The translations under genes and the position numbers were made by a program. From NCBI RefSeq assembly GCF_002838765.1, contig NZ_CP025120.1, forward strand, positions 2,294,001-2,358,000: a stretch of 64,000 nucleotides of DNA, given 5' to 3'. This document shows, piece after piece, positions 56,870 through 64,000 of this stretch. The notes under the pieces are model-generated. The model worked only from the letters and a program-made list of their open reading frames with translations. It was not told the DNA's origin and searched no databases. The DNA comes from Kangiella profundi (GTDB lineage Bacteria; Pseudomonadota; Gammaproteobacteria; Enterobacterales; Kangiellaceae). Numbering within the stretch: position 1 is the first letter of the stretch; the number at the start of each line of letters is the position of its first letter.

Positions 56870-58768
56870 GTGCTCCCTTTACTGAAAATTCTTCTTATTG
56901 AAGACGACAAACCTATTCTCTCTGAATTAACTCATAACCTGTCAAAAACCATTGATAACTTTGAGCGTACCGATGTAACCCTGGAGGTCATTGAGTGCGA
57001 CACGCTTGCAAAAGGCCTTGAACATATTCATGACGATGGGGATATCCAGGCCGTTATTCTAAGCTGGCAGATCCGTGAGAATAGTATTGCTAACCGCTAT
57101 GCCCAGTTTATCGGCGAGTTAAAGTCTATTCGCCTTGAGTTACCAGTATATGTATTAGGAGACGACAGCAAGGGACTGGATATCGTCAATGAATCAGAAG
57201 ATATCGAATCCTTCTTCTTTAAGGATGATGTACTATCCGATCCCGAGTCAATCCTTGGCTATATCATCAATGATTTTGACGATCGCTGTGAAACGCCTTT
57301 CTGGACCGCATACAAGCGCTATGTTGCCGAATCCAACGACTCTTGGCATACCCCGGGGCACAGTGGCGGTGCCAGTTTCCGAAACTCACCCTACATCCGC
57401 GATTTTTATCAGTTTTATGGTCGTAATGTTTTTGTCGGCGATCTGTCCGTTTCAGTAGACTCCCTGGGCTCGCTATCCGACAGTACCAATTATATCGGTC
57501 GTGCCCAACAGGCCGCAGCAACTACCTTTGAAGTAAAGCGCACCTATTTCGTCACCAATGGTTCGTCTACCTCAAACAAAATCATTCTGCAGACCCTGCT
57601 GCGCAAAGGCGACAAGGTCATCATTGATCGTAACTGCCACAAGTCAGTTCATTACGGTATTTTGCAATCAGGCAGTATGCCGATTTACCTGTCCAGTATT
57701 CTCAATCCAAAGTATGGTATTTTTGCACCGCCGTCGCTGGCAGATATGAAAAAGGCTATTAAACAAAATCCCGATGCTAAACTACTGGTGTTGACCGGCT
57801 GCACCTACGATGGACTGTTAAGTGATTTAAAGCAGGTGGTTGAGTTAGCCCACGCCCATAACATTAAAGTGTTTATCGATGAGGCCTGGTTTGCCTACTC
57901 GCTGTTTCATCCGCAGTTTCGTTATTACTCTGCGATTAACGCAGGCGCTGACTACGTCACTCACTCTGCTCACAAGGTTGTATCGGCTTTCTCGCAGGCA
58001 TCCTATATCCACATCAATGATCCAGAGTTTGATGAAGATTTCTTCCGCGAGATTTTCAGCATCTACGCCAGCACCTCGCCCAAGTATCAGCTGATAGCTT
58101 CGCTTGATGTGTGCCATAAACAGCTGGAGATGGAAGGTTATAAGATCTTAAATTCGCTACTCAACCACGTTGCAGAATTCAAACAACAGATGGCCACTTT
58201 AAATAAAATAAAAGTGCTCGATGGCGAAGACTTCAAACATATTTTCCCACACTTTGAGTCAGACAACATGGGGCATGACCCACTGAAGATCCTGATCGAT
58301 ATCAGCGAGCTCCCTTACTCACACAAAGACATTCACAAATACTTGCTGGACGAAGTCGGGCTCGAAATAGAAAAATACACCCACAGTACCATTCTCGTGT
58401 TGTTAACACTGGGCGGCACACGCTCCAAAATCATTCGCCTTTATAACGCACTGAAAAAACTCGACAGTGGCCGTGTCAAACTCACTACTTCAAGTCGCCG
58501 TTCCAAAATACCGGACAACCTGCCACCCATTGAACTGGCCTGCCTGCCCAACGAAGCCTTCTTTGGCGCGCGTGAGTGCATCCCAATTTCTGACACCGAA
58601 AATCGAATTTGCGCAGGATTAGTCACCCCTTATCCACCAGGCATACCTTTACTGGTTCCCGGCCAAATTATTAGACGCCAACAATTGGATTATCTGGCAG
58701 CACTGACCAATCAGAACTTAACTATTCAAGGAAGCTTTGATGGTGAGATTTATGTTATCAAGGAGTAG
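56870..58768 (+). CDS. PLP-dependent Orn/Lys/Arg decarboxylase with receiver-like N-terminus
   Basis: The 632-residue protein starts at a GTG. Residues 1-125 form a receiver-like wing domain: the acidic pocket IEDD is kept, but the phosphoacceptor position is Ser65 in AVILSWQIR, so it is probably not phosphorylated. The large PLP domain has TPGHSGGASFRNSP, YFVTNGSSTSNKIIL, IDEAWFAYSLFHP and Lys369 in THSAHKVVSAFSQASYI, the cofactor Schiff-base lysine. The C-terminus includes LVTPYPPGIPLLVPGQ. It is shorter than E. coli LdcC/AdiA (about 710-755). The substrate amino acid cannot be read from the sequence. It follows gene C by 70 bp and may belong to the same transcript. Confidence 0.88.
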   Translation: MLPLLKILLIEDDKPILSELTHNLSKTIDNFERTDVTLEVIECDTLAKGLEHIHDDGDIQAVILSWQIRENSIANRYAQFIGELKSIRLELPVYVLGDDSKGLDIVNESEDIESFFFKDDVLSDPESILGYIINDFDDRCETPFWTAYKRYVAESNDSWHTPGHSGGASFRNSPYIRDFYQFYGRNVFVGDLSVSVDSLGSLSDSTNYIGRAQQAAATTFEVKRTYFVTNGSSTSNKIILQTLLRKGDKVIIDRNCHKSVHYGILQSGSMPIYLSSILNPKYGIFAPPSLADMKKAIKQNPDAKLLVLTGCTYDGLLSDLKQVVELAHAHNIKVFIDEAWFAYSLFHPQFRYYSAINAGADYVTHSAHKVVSAFSQASYIHINDPEFDEDFFREIFSIYASTSPKYQLIASLDVCHKQLEMEGYKILNSLLNHVAEFKQQMATLNKIKVLDGEDFKHIFPHFESDNMGHDPLKILIDISELPYSHKDIHKYLLDEVGLEIEKYTHSTILVLLTLGGTRSKIIRLYNALKKLDSGRVKLTTSSRRSKIPDNLPPIELACLPNEAFFGARECIPISDTENRICAGLVTPYPPGIPLLVPGQIIRRQQLDYLAALTNQNLTIQGSFDGEIYVIKE

Positions 58769-58777
58769 CGGTAGACA

Positions 58778-59233
58778 TTAAATGACTCTAGACACGCGGT
58801 CTGCTTGAGAGACTTTTTCGTTCAACCGCCGAAGTTTGTTGAGCGAGATTTGATACTGGCCATTACTAGGCAGTCGTTTGCCTTTAAATTGCTGCCAAAC
58901 AACGCTTCCTGGGCCGTTGTAAATTTCTTCAAATGTTCCATCCCTCATTATTTTAATAATAATTGTATGCTGAGGCTCACTACGAAAAGAAACTGAGTTT
59001 GATTGAGTTGCTTTAATTTCAACTCTCAGTCCATTGGGGGTTATTGCGTCATATCCTTTATTGGATGCTGTTTTAAGCTTTAAACCATAAGCATCAGCAA
59101 CAAGACACTCTCCTAAACTACCGACTAGATGACCATCTGGCGTGAAATGCCGCCCCGGAAACATCGCCTCCAGCTCATTTACAGTCGAATACAATTGCAT
59201 AACTAAGCTTTGAAATTTATCGTGATCTATCAT
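58778..59233 (-). CDS. PD-(D/E)XK-like protein
   Basis: The 151-residue protein has a helical N-terminus, then GSLGECLVADAYGLKLKTASNKGYDAITPNGLRVEIKATQ. The Asp in GYDA and the EIK in VEIKATQ have the spacing of the PD-(D/E)XK nuclease core (GxxGE...D...ExK). That suggests a nuclease fold, but activity is unproven. It may be a DUF6998-type protein. It converges with the decarboxylase gene (ten bases apart) and lies downstream of the HEPN-like gene on the minus strand. Confidence 0.7.
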   Translation of the reverse strand: MIDHDKFQSLVMQLYSTVNELEAMFPGRHFTPDGHLVGSLGECLVADAYGLKLKTASNKGYDAITPNGLRVEIKATQSNSVSFRSEPQHTIIIKIMRDGTFEEIYNGPGSVVWQQFKGKRLPSNGQYQISLNKLRRLNEKVSQADRVSRVI

Positions 59234-59284
59234 TATCGATTAACGCCGCACGTGGTGGAAAATTTGTCCTGCAGCAGCATTTTA

Positions 59285-60529
59285 CTATCCCTCTCTAGAT
59301 TCAATATATTTTTCCCCGCTATATCCCACATCATCATTAATTCTAGTAATGATTGCAGCCACAAAAAAATCAGCGCAGTAAATTGTCGTATTTAATATAT
59401 CCTCGTTAAACACAGATTCATCTCCATGCTCCAACGTATGAGTGTACCTTGCTGTCATACTGAAATCATGGTGAGCAATTTTCGATAAAAACGAATATAC
59501 ATCCTGATGATGCTCTTCTCCAAAAGGGAAGAGTCTGGCTTTTTCTGAAACTTTTGTTGCCAATAAATAGCTTCTCATCTTTGCATCTTTAAGCAACTGA
59601 GCATCACTTCTGGATAATCCGTCTTTTACCTGCTCCTTAAGTGTTTCATCACAATACTTCTCCCACTCGTTCAGCTTGGTTACACTTGCTATTTGAAGGT
59701 ATCTATATATTTGTTCAGGGCCTAACCAATCAATATAAAATGTCAGCGCCAGCTCATAAAGAGACCTCACCACAGCGCCAGCGTTGACATATAAGCCTTT
59801 ATCAAGCAACAAGCTCATAGACTCAAGTGATTCTTCCGCCCGCTTCAAAATAGAATAGAGAGTATGGTGATAATGTAGCTTTACTGCGCCACCCTTATGA
59901 AATTCCTTGACTCTGTTCTTCGTCTCTCGAACAGATTCTAAGAGAATGCTAAAGCAATCTGAGTAAGGTGGCTTTTCTACACCCAGCAATGATGGTTGTA
60001 ACTTATGCTCAATACCTATGAAGCTTTCAAAATGCTCAGTCCTATCATTATATGTGCATTTCATAGCTCTGATTACATAGCAGGATTCTTCTAAATTCTT
60101 TTTGCAGCCGAGAATGATTACCGGGGGTTTGGTTATGTTCAATTCTTTATAAGCATGGTAAGAGCTAACATCGTCGGGGCATAAAAATAACTGCTCGTCC
60201 TTCTTGCATATGTTTTCATAGACAAAAAGAGCTGGTCTGTGACCCATTCGAATTAGACCTTTAAGATACTCGACATTCTCCTTGATATATTCATCACATT
60301 TGTGAATTAATCCATTCCGGCTAGGTTGATAGAATCCCGGCTTCACATTGCTTAGAGACAATCTTGTTGCGTAAGATTTAAGCTTGCCTTTAAGGTACTT
60401 GTTGTATTTATCGAGAAAAATATCATCGTGCTCAATATCGTCCCTGACCTTAATTTTATCGGTGTGCATACTCCTTGTAGGAAGACTTCTTACCAAAGAT
60501 AAGGGATTTGAGTTTAGGTCAATTTTCAT
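59285..60529 (-). CDS. HEPN-like DUF5677 protein
   Basis: I chose the ATG at 60529 (414 residues); a TTG lies at 60538. The C-terminal half (about 230-400) is helical with AGAVVRSLYELALTFYIDWL and a late SKIAHHDFSMTARY, typical of DUF5677, a HEPN-superfamily group. The N-terminal half (about 65-150) has a segment GHRPALFVYEN to DDVSSYHAYKELNITKPPVIILG, reminiscent of a degenerate ParB/Srx fold, at low confidence. HEPN proteins are often RNases in defence or toxin roles, but no catalytic RX4-6H motif is obvious. The DNA is AT-rich and lies among accessory genes. Confidence 0.65.
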   Translation of the reverse strand: MKIDLNSNPLSLVRSLPTRSMHTDKIKVRDDIEHDDIFLDKYNKYLKGKLKSYATRLSLSNVKPGFYQPSRNGLIHKCDEYIKENVEYLKGLIRMGHRPALFVYENICKKDEQLFLCPDDVSSYHAYKELNITKPPVIILGCKKNLEESCYVIRAMKCTYNDRTEHFESFIGIEHKLQPSLLGVEKPPYSDCFSILLESVRETKNRVKEFHKGGAVKLHYHHTLYSILKRAEESLESMSLLLDKGLYVNAGAVVRSLYELALTFYIDWLGPEQIYRYLQIASVTKLNEWEKYCDETLKEQVKDGLSRSDAQLLKDAKMRSYLLATKVSEKARLFPFGEEHHQDVYSFLSKIAHHDFSMTARYTHTLEHGDESVFNEDILNTTIYCADFFVAAIITRINDDVGYSGEKYIESREG

Positions 60530-60553
60530 AGTTACCAATCGTACTATTTGTAT

Positions 60554-60615
60554 GCCTAACGTTTGTATTACCCGGTGCGGCTTTGCTGGTGTCCGAGTTG
60601 AATGATTTGTTAGGC
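60554..60615 (-). repeat. Solitary integron attC-like site
   Basis: On the minus strand a 62-bp segment runs from GCCTAAC to GTTAGGC, the R'' and R' core boxes of an attC recombination site. Inner imperfect arms (TTCAACTCGGAC and GGTAATAC) fit the L boxes. It starts six bases after the stop of the cold-shock gene, the normal cassette position. No integron integrase is present in the window. Confidence 0.65.
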
Positions 60616-60621
60616 TTATTT

Positions 60622-61068
60622 TCAGCTGCTAAAGAAAAATGTAATAAACCCCAATGCTATAATACCAAAGATAATGGCACCAACTACCTCTCCGCTTGAA
60701 GCCGGAAACTCTTTATAGGTCTGGCTGCAGAATGGGCAGATTGAGCGCTTGGGTACCGGCGTCCAACTTCCCTTACCATGCACTAACGGAGGGCCAGTAA
60801 TAATTCGAGGTATCATTCTTTTTGAACAGGATGGACAGGTTACCTGTTCATCGTCGGCACGAGTTGAAGACGTGCTCTCCAGAATTTTGACATTGATGGC
60901 TTGGGGACCCTTCTTAGCATCTTTGTGATCAAACTCTACAACATTACCGATTTTGGGAAGCTCAGATCCTACTACTTTGCGTACTCCCACAAACCTATCG
61001 ACGCCATCATCACCGGTGATGAATCCGAATCCTTTCTCATTGGAGAACCATTTAACTTTTCCCTTCAT
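60622..61068 (-). CDS. Cold-shock domain / zinc-ribbon / membrane protein, probable gene cassette
   Basis: The 148-residue protein has an N-terminal cold-shock domain (1-65; GKVKWFSNEKGFGFITGDDG and an RNP2-like VDRFVGVR). A four-cysteine zinc ribbon follows (CPSCSKRM ... CPFCSQTY), then one C-terminal transmembrane helix (about 127-146). The ATG is preceded by AGGAG. The attC-like site lies directly after the stop. Cold-shock proteins of this mixed type are common in integron cassettes. RNA or DNA binding at the membrane is inferred. Confidence 0.82.
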   Translation of the reverse strand: MKGKVKWFSNEKGFGFITGDDGVDRFVGVRKVVGSELPKIGNVVEFDHKDAKKGPQAINVKILESTSSTRADDEQVTCPSCSKRMIPRIITGPPLVHGKGSWTPVPKRSICPFCSQTYKEFPASSGEVVGAIIFGIIALGFITFFFSS

Positions 61069-61310
61069 TTAATCTCCTAGAACAAGCGATACTTTAGCCT
61101 AGCATTATATTACCGGACAACTCCGGAACCCCTTATTTAAGATTGTTTATTTTTAATGTCTGCTTTTCCGGTTAATTCCATATGAAACAAGACATCACTG
61201 TATTTTTGCATTAATCGATAGTAGCAAAATCAATAAGTTGGGGGAAGCGTTGATTATTATGTGTTCGCTGTGCTGTCTTTGAAGCGAATATTGGGGGGGT
61301 GGTTGTTTGA

Positions 61311-61574
61311 TTACCACTTGCCGAATAGTCTGCTGATAAAAGAGCTGGCATCTTTTCCGCTTAGGCTCGATATCATGGCTATCAGGGCGCTGATGGCGAT
61401 AACTGTGTGCGTAATTGTGCTGGAGAAGTTGATATCGGTTATCAGCCAGTCAATACCTAGCGCAAAACCGTAAATAATCAGATAGAAAGGAAGGTAGATC
61501 AGACCGAGTAATAATATGAATACTATGAGACCCAGTATTCGAGTTTTTAGTGTTCGTTTTTCGTTGGGTCTCAT
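61311..61574 (-). CDS. Small two-span membrane protein
   Basis: The 87-residue protein has a basic N-terminus and two transmembrane helices (about 12-40 and 50-72), with a short C-terminal tail. The ATG (61574) lies 24 bp past the tRNA-Leu 3' end on the same strand. No family is recognised. A plus-strand frame overlaps it but looks like its shadow. Its position suggests an element inserted next to the tRNA gene. Confidence 0.6.
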   Translation of the reverse strand: MRPNEKRTLKTRILGLIVFILLLGLIYLPFYLIIYGFALGIDWLITDINFSSTITHTVIAISALIAMISSLSGKDASSFISRLFGKW

Positions 61575-61598
61575 GAATAGAAGGGTCTTTTTTGAATT

Positions 61599-61684
61599 TG
61601 GTGCTCAGAGCGGGACTTGAACCCGCACGGCCTACGGCCACTACCCCCTCAAGATAGCGTGTCTACCAATTCCACCACCTGAGC
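61599..61684 (-). tRNA. leuU: tRNA-Leu (anticodon GAG)
   Basis: The 86-base gene folds as a class II tRNA. The acceptor stem is GCTCAGG with its complement before ACCA. The D-loop has GGTAGACAC. The anticodon stem CTATC/GGTAG holds loop TTGAGGG with anticodon GAG, and a long variable arm with GGCCGTAGGCC follows. The T-loop is GTTCAAG. The CCA end is encoded. It reads CUU/CUC and follows secG, as in E. coli. Confidence 0.95.
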
Positions 61685-61700
61685 ATAGAGGGACGATCAA

Positions 61701-62162
61701 TTACTGATCTTGATCGTCTTTTTTAGTTTCTTCTTCAGTCGCTTCTGGAATCGTCTCAGAAATTGACTCTTCTTCAGCTGTTGGAATTTCTGTGCTGATG
61801 TCTTCTTGAGTTTCAGTTGGAATCTCAGAAGGAATTTCTGCTTGAGCTTCTGTTGGGATTTCAGCTGGCTGTGCTGTAACTTCTTCTACCTGAGTCGCTT
61901 CTGGGTCATCCAGTAATCCTGACTCGGCAGCTTCTTCCTGGCCAATGGCATGAATGGTCAATGCCAGTGCGAAGAAGATAATGGCCAGTATTGTGGTACT
62001 TTTGGTTAAAAAGTTACCCGCACCAGGCGCACCAAATAATGTGTTAGAAGCGCCAGCGCCAAATGAAGCGCCAATTTCTGCTCCCTTACCTTGTTGGATC
62101 AAAATAATGCCAACTAGAAGTAAGGCAACAATTAACAAACTAATCATTAAAAATAATTGCAT
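61701..62162 (-). CDS. secG: Preprotein translocase subunit SecG
   Basis: The 153-residue protein has two transmembrane helices (about 3-22 and 55-74) and the SecG motifs LVGIILIQQGKGAEIGASFGAG and NTLFGAPGAGNFLTK. SecG assists SecYE-dependent export. The C-terminal half (about 80-153) is an unusually long acidic repeat-like stretch of Glu/Thr/Ile/Pro units (EIPTE variants), longer than the 110-residue E. coli protein. It lies four bases after tpiA. Confidence 0.94.
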   Translation of the reverse strand: MQLFLMISLLIVALLLVGIILIQQGKGAEIGASFGAGASNTLFGAPGAGNFLTKSTTILAIIFFALALTIHAIGQEEAAESGLLDDPEATQVEEVTAQPAEIPTEAQAEIPSEIPTETQEDISTEIPTAEEESISETIPEATEEETKKDDQDQ

Positions 62163-62166
62163 CGTA

Positions 62167-62919
62167 TTATCCTGCTATGTTGCAAATCGCGATAAACTCG
62201 TCTGCTTTTAAAGAAGCCCCGCCAATCAATCCACCATCGATATCGGGCTGGGCCAACAATTCTTCGGCATTCGCAGCTTTCATGCTGCCGCCATAAAGTA
62301 TCTTAATTGATTCAGCGACTTGAGCACTCTTATTACGTAAATGCGCACGAATCGCTGAATGAACTTCCTGAGCCTGGTCTGGCGATGCTGTTACGCCGGT
62401 TCCGATTGCCCATACGGGTTCATAGGCCACTACTATATTAGCAAATGCATCAATACCGAGGGTATCGATCACAGCATCTAACTGCTGCTCTACTACTTGC
62501 ATAGTGGTGCCTTTTTCTCTTTGTTCAAGGGTTTCCCCAACGCAAAGAATCGGTGTTAAACCACACTCGATAGCCTTGCCGGTCTTGTGTGCCACCAAAA
62601 TATCGGTTTCGCAATATAAGCTGCGGCGCTCCGAGTGGCCAACAATAACGTATTGGCATCCGTTGTCTTTCAGCATATCACCACTGATTTCACCGGTGTA
62701 GGCGCCCTGTTCCTGTTCGCTTAAATCTTGTCCGCCAACAGCAATGGCTTTGTCGCCAATCAGGTTCTTAACTAAGGGGATATAAATAGTGGGAGGACAA
62801 ACCAATACGTCGCTTTTCATTGCCGCATTCAACTGCCCAGTCATGCCGTTCATTAATGTTTCGATGAATGACTTACTGCCGTGCATTTTCCAGTTGCCTG
62901 CGATCAGCTTAGTGCGCAC
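62167..62919 (-). CDS. tpiA: Triosephosphate isomerase
   Basis: The 250-residue protein has the complete TIM-barrel motifs: the N-terminal NWKMHG with catalytic Lys, the electrophile His in VIVGHSERR, catalytic Glu in VVAYEPVWAIGTGV, and the phosphate loops GGSMKAANAEEL and DGGLIGGASLK. It interconverts dihydroxyacetone phosphate and glyceraldehyde-3-phosphate. It is the first gene of the tpiA-secG-tRNA-Leu run. Confidence 0.97.
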   Translation of the reverse strand: MRTKLIAGNWKMHGSKSFIETLMNGMTGQLNAAMKSDVLVCPPTIYIPLVKNLIGDKAIAVGGQDLSEQEQGAYTGEISGDMLKDNGCQYVIVGHSERRSLYCETDILVAHKTGKAIECGLTPILCVGETLEQREKGTTMQVVEQQLDAVIDTLGIDAFANIVVAYEPVWAIGTGVTASPDQAQEVHSAIRAHLRNKSAQVAESIKILYGGSMKAANAEELLAQPDIDGGLIGGASLKADEFIAICNIAG

Positions 62920-63145
62920 TTGGATGACTCCTCTTTATAACCGCTTAAAACCTGTGCCGATTACCTGTTTTGCCAGCGATTTTGACATCAAACGCCCAGC
63001 GGCAATCGCCCCTTTTAACAAAAGGGCGCAAATATTAACCGAGGGCTGAGATTAAAACAAGCTCTGTTGACTCTGATCAGCAGTTTTTGGCTTTTCTGGG
63101 CCGATTTCCCCAGAAAAAGCATGGATTTTGAGCTATTGATCCAAG

Positions 63146-63151
63146 TATAAT
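63146..63151 (+). promoter_or_regulatory. -10 element of the nqr operon
   Basis: TATAAT lies about 190 bp upstream of nqrA on the plus strand, giving a long predicted leader. The -35 is unclear. The rest of 62920-63336 holds the divergent tpiA promoter region and a hairpin, and I see no gene in it. Confidence 0.5.
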
Positions 63152-63214
63152 ACGCGCCGTTTAAGGTCGATTGGCTAAATTTTGACCTTAATTTGGAACT
63201 ATGGCACCTGAAAA

Positions 63215-63278
63215 CCCGTAATAACAACAAGATATGACTGGTTGTAGCTAGCTACAGACCAGGTCTTTTTGTTATGGG
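63215..63278 (+). promoter_or_regulatory. Long hairpin in the nqrA leader (candidate attenuator)
   Basis: An outer stem of about 14 bp (63215-63230 with 63264-63278) encloses an inner perfect stem CTGGT-TGTAGC / GCTACA-G-ACCAG (63238-63262). The inner stem is followed by GTCTTTTT, which gives it the shape of an intrinsic terminator inside the leader. The outer stem uses part of that T-run, so the two structures could compete. Confidence 0.5.
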
Positions 63279-63336
63279 TCGGTTTTGCAGAATCCATAGT
63301 GAAGTGACAACCATCAGGTAATAAAAGTAGCGACCT

Positions 63337-64000
63337 ATGATTAAGATTAAGAAAGGCCTGGACCTGCCAATTGAAGGGCAACCAGAGCAAACGATCTCAG
63401 CTGGTGCTACGGTAAAAACCGTCGCCATATTAGGCGAAGACTATGTTGGTATGAAGCCGACCATGCATGTGCAGGAAGGTGATGTAGTTAAGAAAGGCCA
63501 ACTAATCTTCGAAGATAAGAAAACCCCCGGAGTAAAATACACTGCTCCAGCAGCTGGTACGATTAAAGCCATTAACCGTGGTAATAAACGTAAGCTGTTG
63601 TCAGTAGTGGTTGAAGTTGCCGAGCAAGAAGAAGCGGTTAGCTTTAATAAGTTTAGTCCTGAACAGCTATCTGGCTTGAGTCGCGAAGCGATTGTCGAGC
63701 AAATGGTTGAGTCAGGCATGTGGACTGCTCTTCGTAAACGCCCCTATTCAAAAGTTCCTGCAATCGATAGTGAGACTCAGGCCATTTTCGTTTCAGCCAT
63801 GGATACTAATCCGCTAGCGGCTGACCCTGAAGTCATTATCAGCGAGCAGAATGAAGCCTTTAACTTTGGTTTGGATATTCTTGCTCAGCTATCCGGTGAC
63901 AAGGTTTTTGTGGCGACTCGCCCTAATTCATCTCTTACCAAGAGCAGCAATGCCAAGGTTAAGTATGAAGAGTTCTCTGGCCCACATCCTGCAGGCTTAG
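63337..64000 (+). CDS. nqrA: Na+-translocating NADH:quinone reductase subunit A, N-terminal part (runs off the window)
   Basis: The frame starts at ATG 63337 and stays open for 221 codons to the window end. The N-terminus [16 protein letters not shown], the lipoyl-like beta region with [18 protein letters not shown] and [13 protein letters not shown], and [15 protein letters not shown] are NqrA family features. Nqr pumps Na+ while oxidising NADH. The remaining subunits should follow on the plus strand. Confidence 0.96.
   Translation, partial: MIKIKKGLDLPIEGQPEQTISAGATVKTVAILGEDYVGMKPTMHVQEGDVVKKGQLIFEDKKTPGVKYTAPAAGTIKAINRGNKRKLLSVVVEVAEQEEAVSFNKFSPEQLSGLSREAIVEQMVESGMWTALRKRPYSKVPAIDSETQAIFVSAMDTNPLAADPEVIISEQNEAFNFGLDILAQLSGDKVFVATRPNSSLTKSSNAKVKYEEFSGPHPAGL

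Noticed and set aside
59234..59285. Second attC site after the HEPN-like gene
   Set aside because: GTTAATC and nearby palindromes do not match the R' core (GTTRRRY) and no paired R'' box is present.
61261..61473. Plus-strand 70-codon frame overlapping the small membrane protein
   Set aside because: It is antisense to the better 87-residue two-span frame, which has a basic N-terminus and clear helices. Its own sequence has no domain and the ribosome site is poor.
58778..61600. Integrated element with tRNA-Leu direct repeats
   Set aside because: I searched for a second copy of the tRNA 3' end downstream and saw none, and there is no integrase, so island boundaries cannot be set.
1..64000. CRISPR array, tandem repeat arrays, transposases
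   Set aside because: No regularly spaced repeats or transposase-like frames were found.

Overview
The window comes from a gammaproteobacterium, probably a marine, aerobic, moderately AT-rich one. A Kangiella-like or other oceanospirillalean lineage fits best, but this is inference from gene content and order and no 16S gene is present. Supporting marks are the enterobacterial-type orders gpsA-secB-grxC-yibN / gpmI-envC-ctpA, ompR-envZ and tpiA-secG-tRNA-Leu, an Nqr operon, a haem A / cytochrome oxidase maturation block, a complete type II secretion operon and a large TonB-dependent receptor.

Layout. 1-1740: 5' part of a TonB-dependent receptor gene (minus strand). 2059-6480: nitrogen control block (glnA, a DUF4124 protein, ntrB, a very short ntrC, trmL). 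Two NtrC-type palindromes sit upstream of glnA and of ntrB. The ntrC product has the phosphoreceiver and the DNA-binding helix-turn-helix but lacks the whole sigma54-activating AAA+ domain. 6882-9147: gpsA, secB, grxC and a rhodanese. 9307-10712: NfeD and stomatin (QmcA-like). 10885-14858: gpmI, envC, ctpA. 15056-17210: a lipoprotein metallopeptidase and a small partner. 17255-30070: nudE, yrfG and a continuous gspC-to-gspN operon. 30211-33582: hslR, hslO, envZ, ompR. 33799-39445: tex, dsbB and small housekeeping or conserved genes. 39561-43491: a lipid A acyltransferase fused to a kinase-like tail, a heptosyltransferase and a MATE transporter. 43565-43722: a palindrome-rich extragenic element. 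43778-48303: cytochrome oxidase assembly genes without the oxidase structural genes. 48260-51205: a DUF3667 protein, Kdo kinase and a second heptosyltransferase.

The accessory part runs from about 51167 to 61574. On the minus strand it has a membrane-tethered winged-helix regulator flanked by two related single-span proteins of 42 and 38 residues, and an Omp85-like outer membrane protein. Diverging from these is a four-gene plus-strand unit: two paralogous proteins of unknown function, a protein with a helix-hairpin-helix-like region, and a PLP-dependent basic amino acid decarboxylase with a receiver-like N-terminus. This is the best candidate for an undescribed system. Between it and tRNA-Leu lie a PD-(D/E)XK-like protein, a HEPN/DUF5677-like protein, a cold-shock/zinc-ribbon/membrane protein followed by a solitary integron attC-like site, and a small membrane protein.

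61599-64000 returns to core genes: tRNA-Leu(GAG), secG, tpiA and the start of nqrA, whose leader contains a long hairpin. No CRISPR array, rRNA, transposase, integrase or phage gene was seen.
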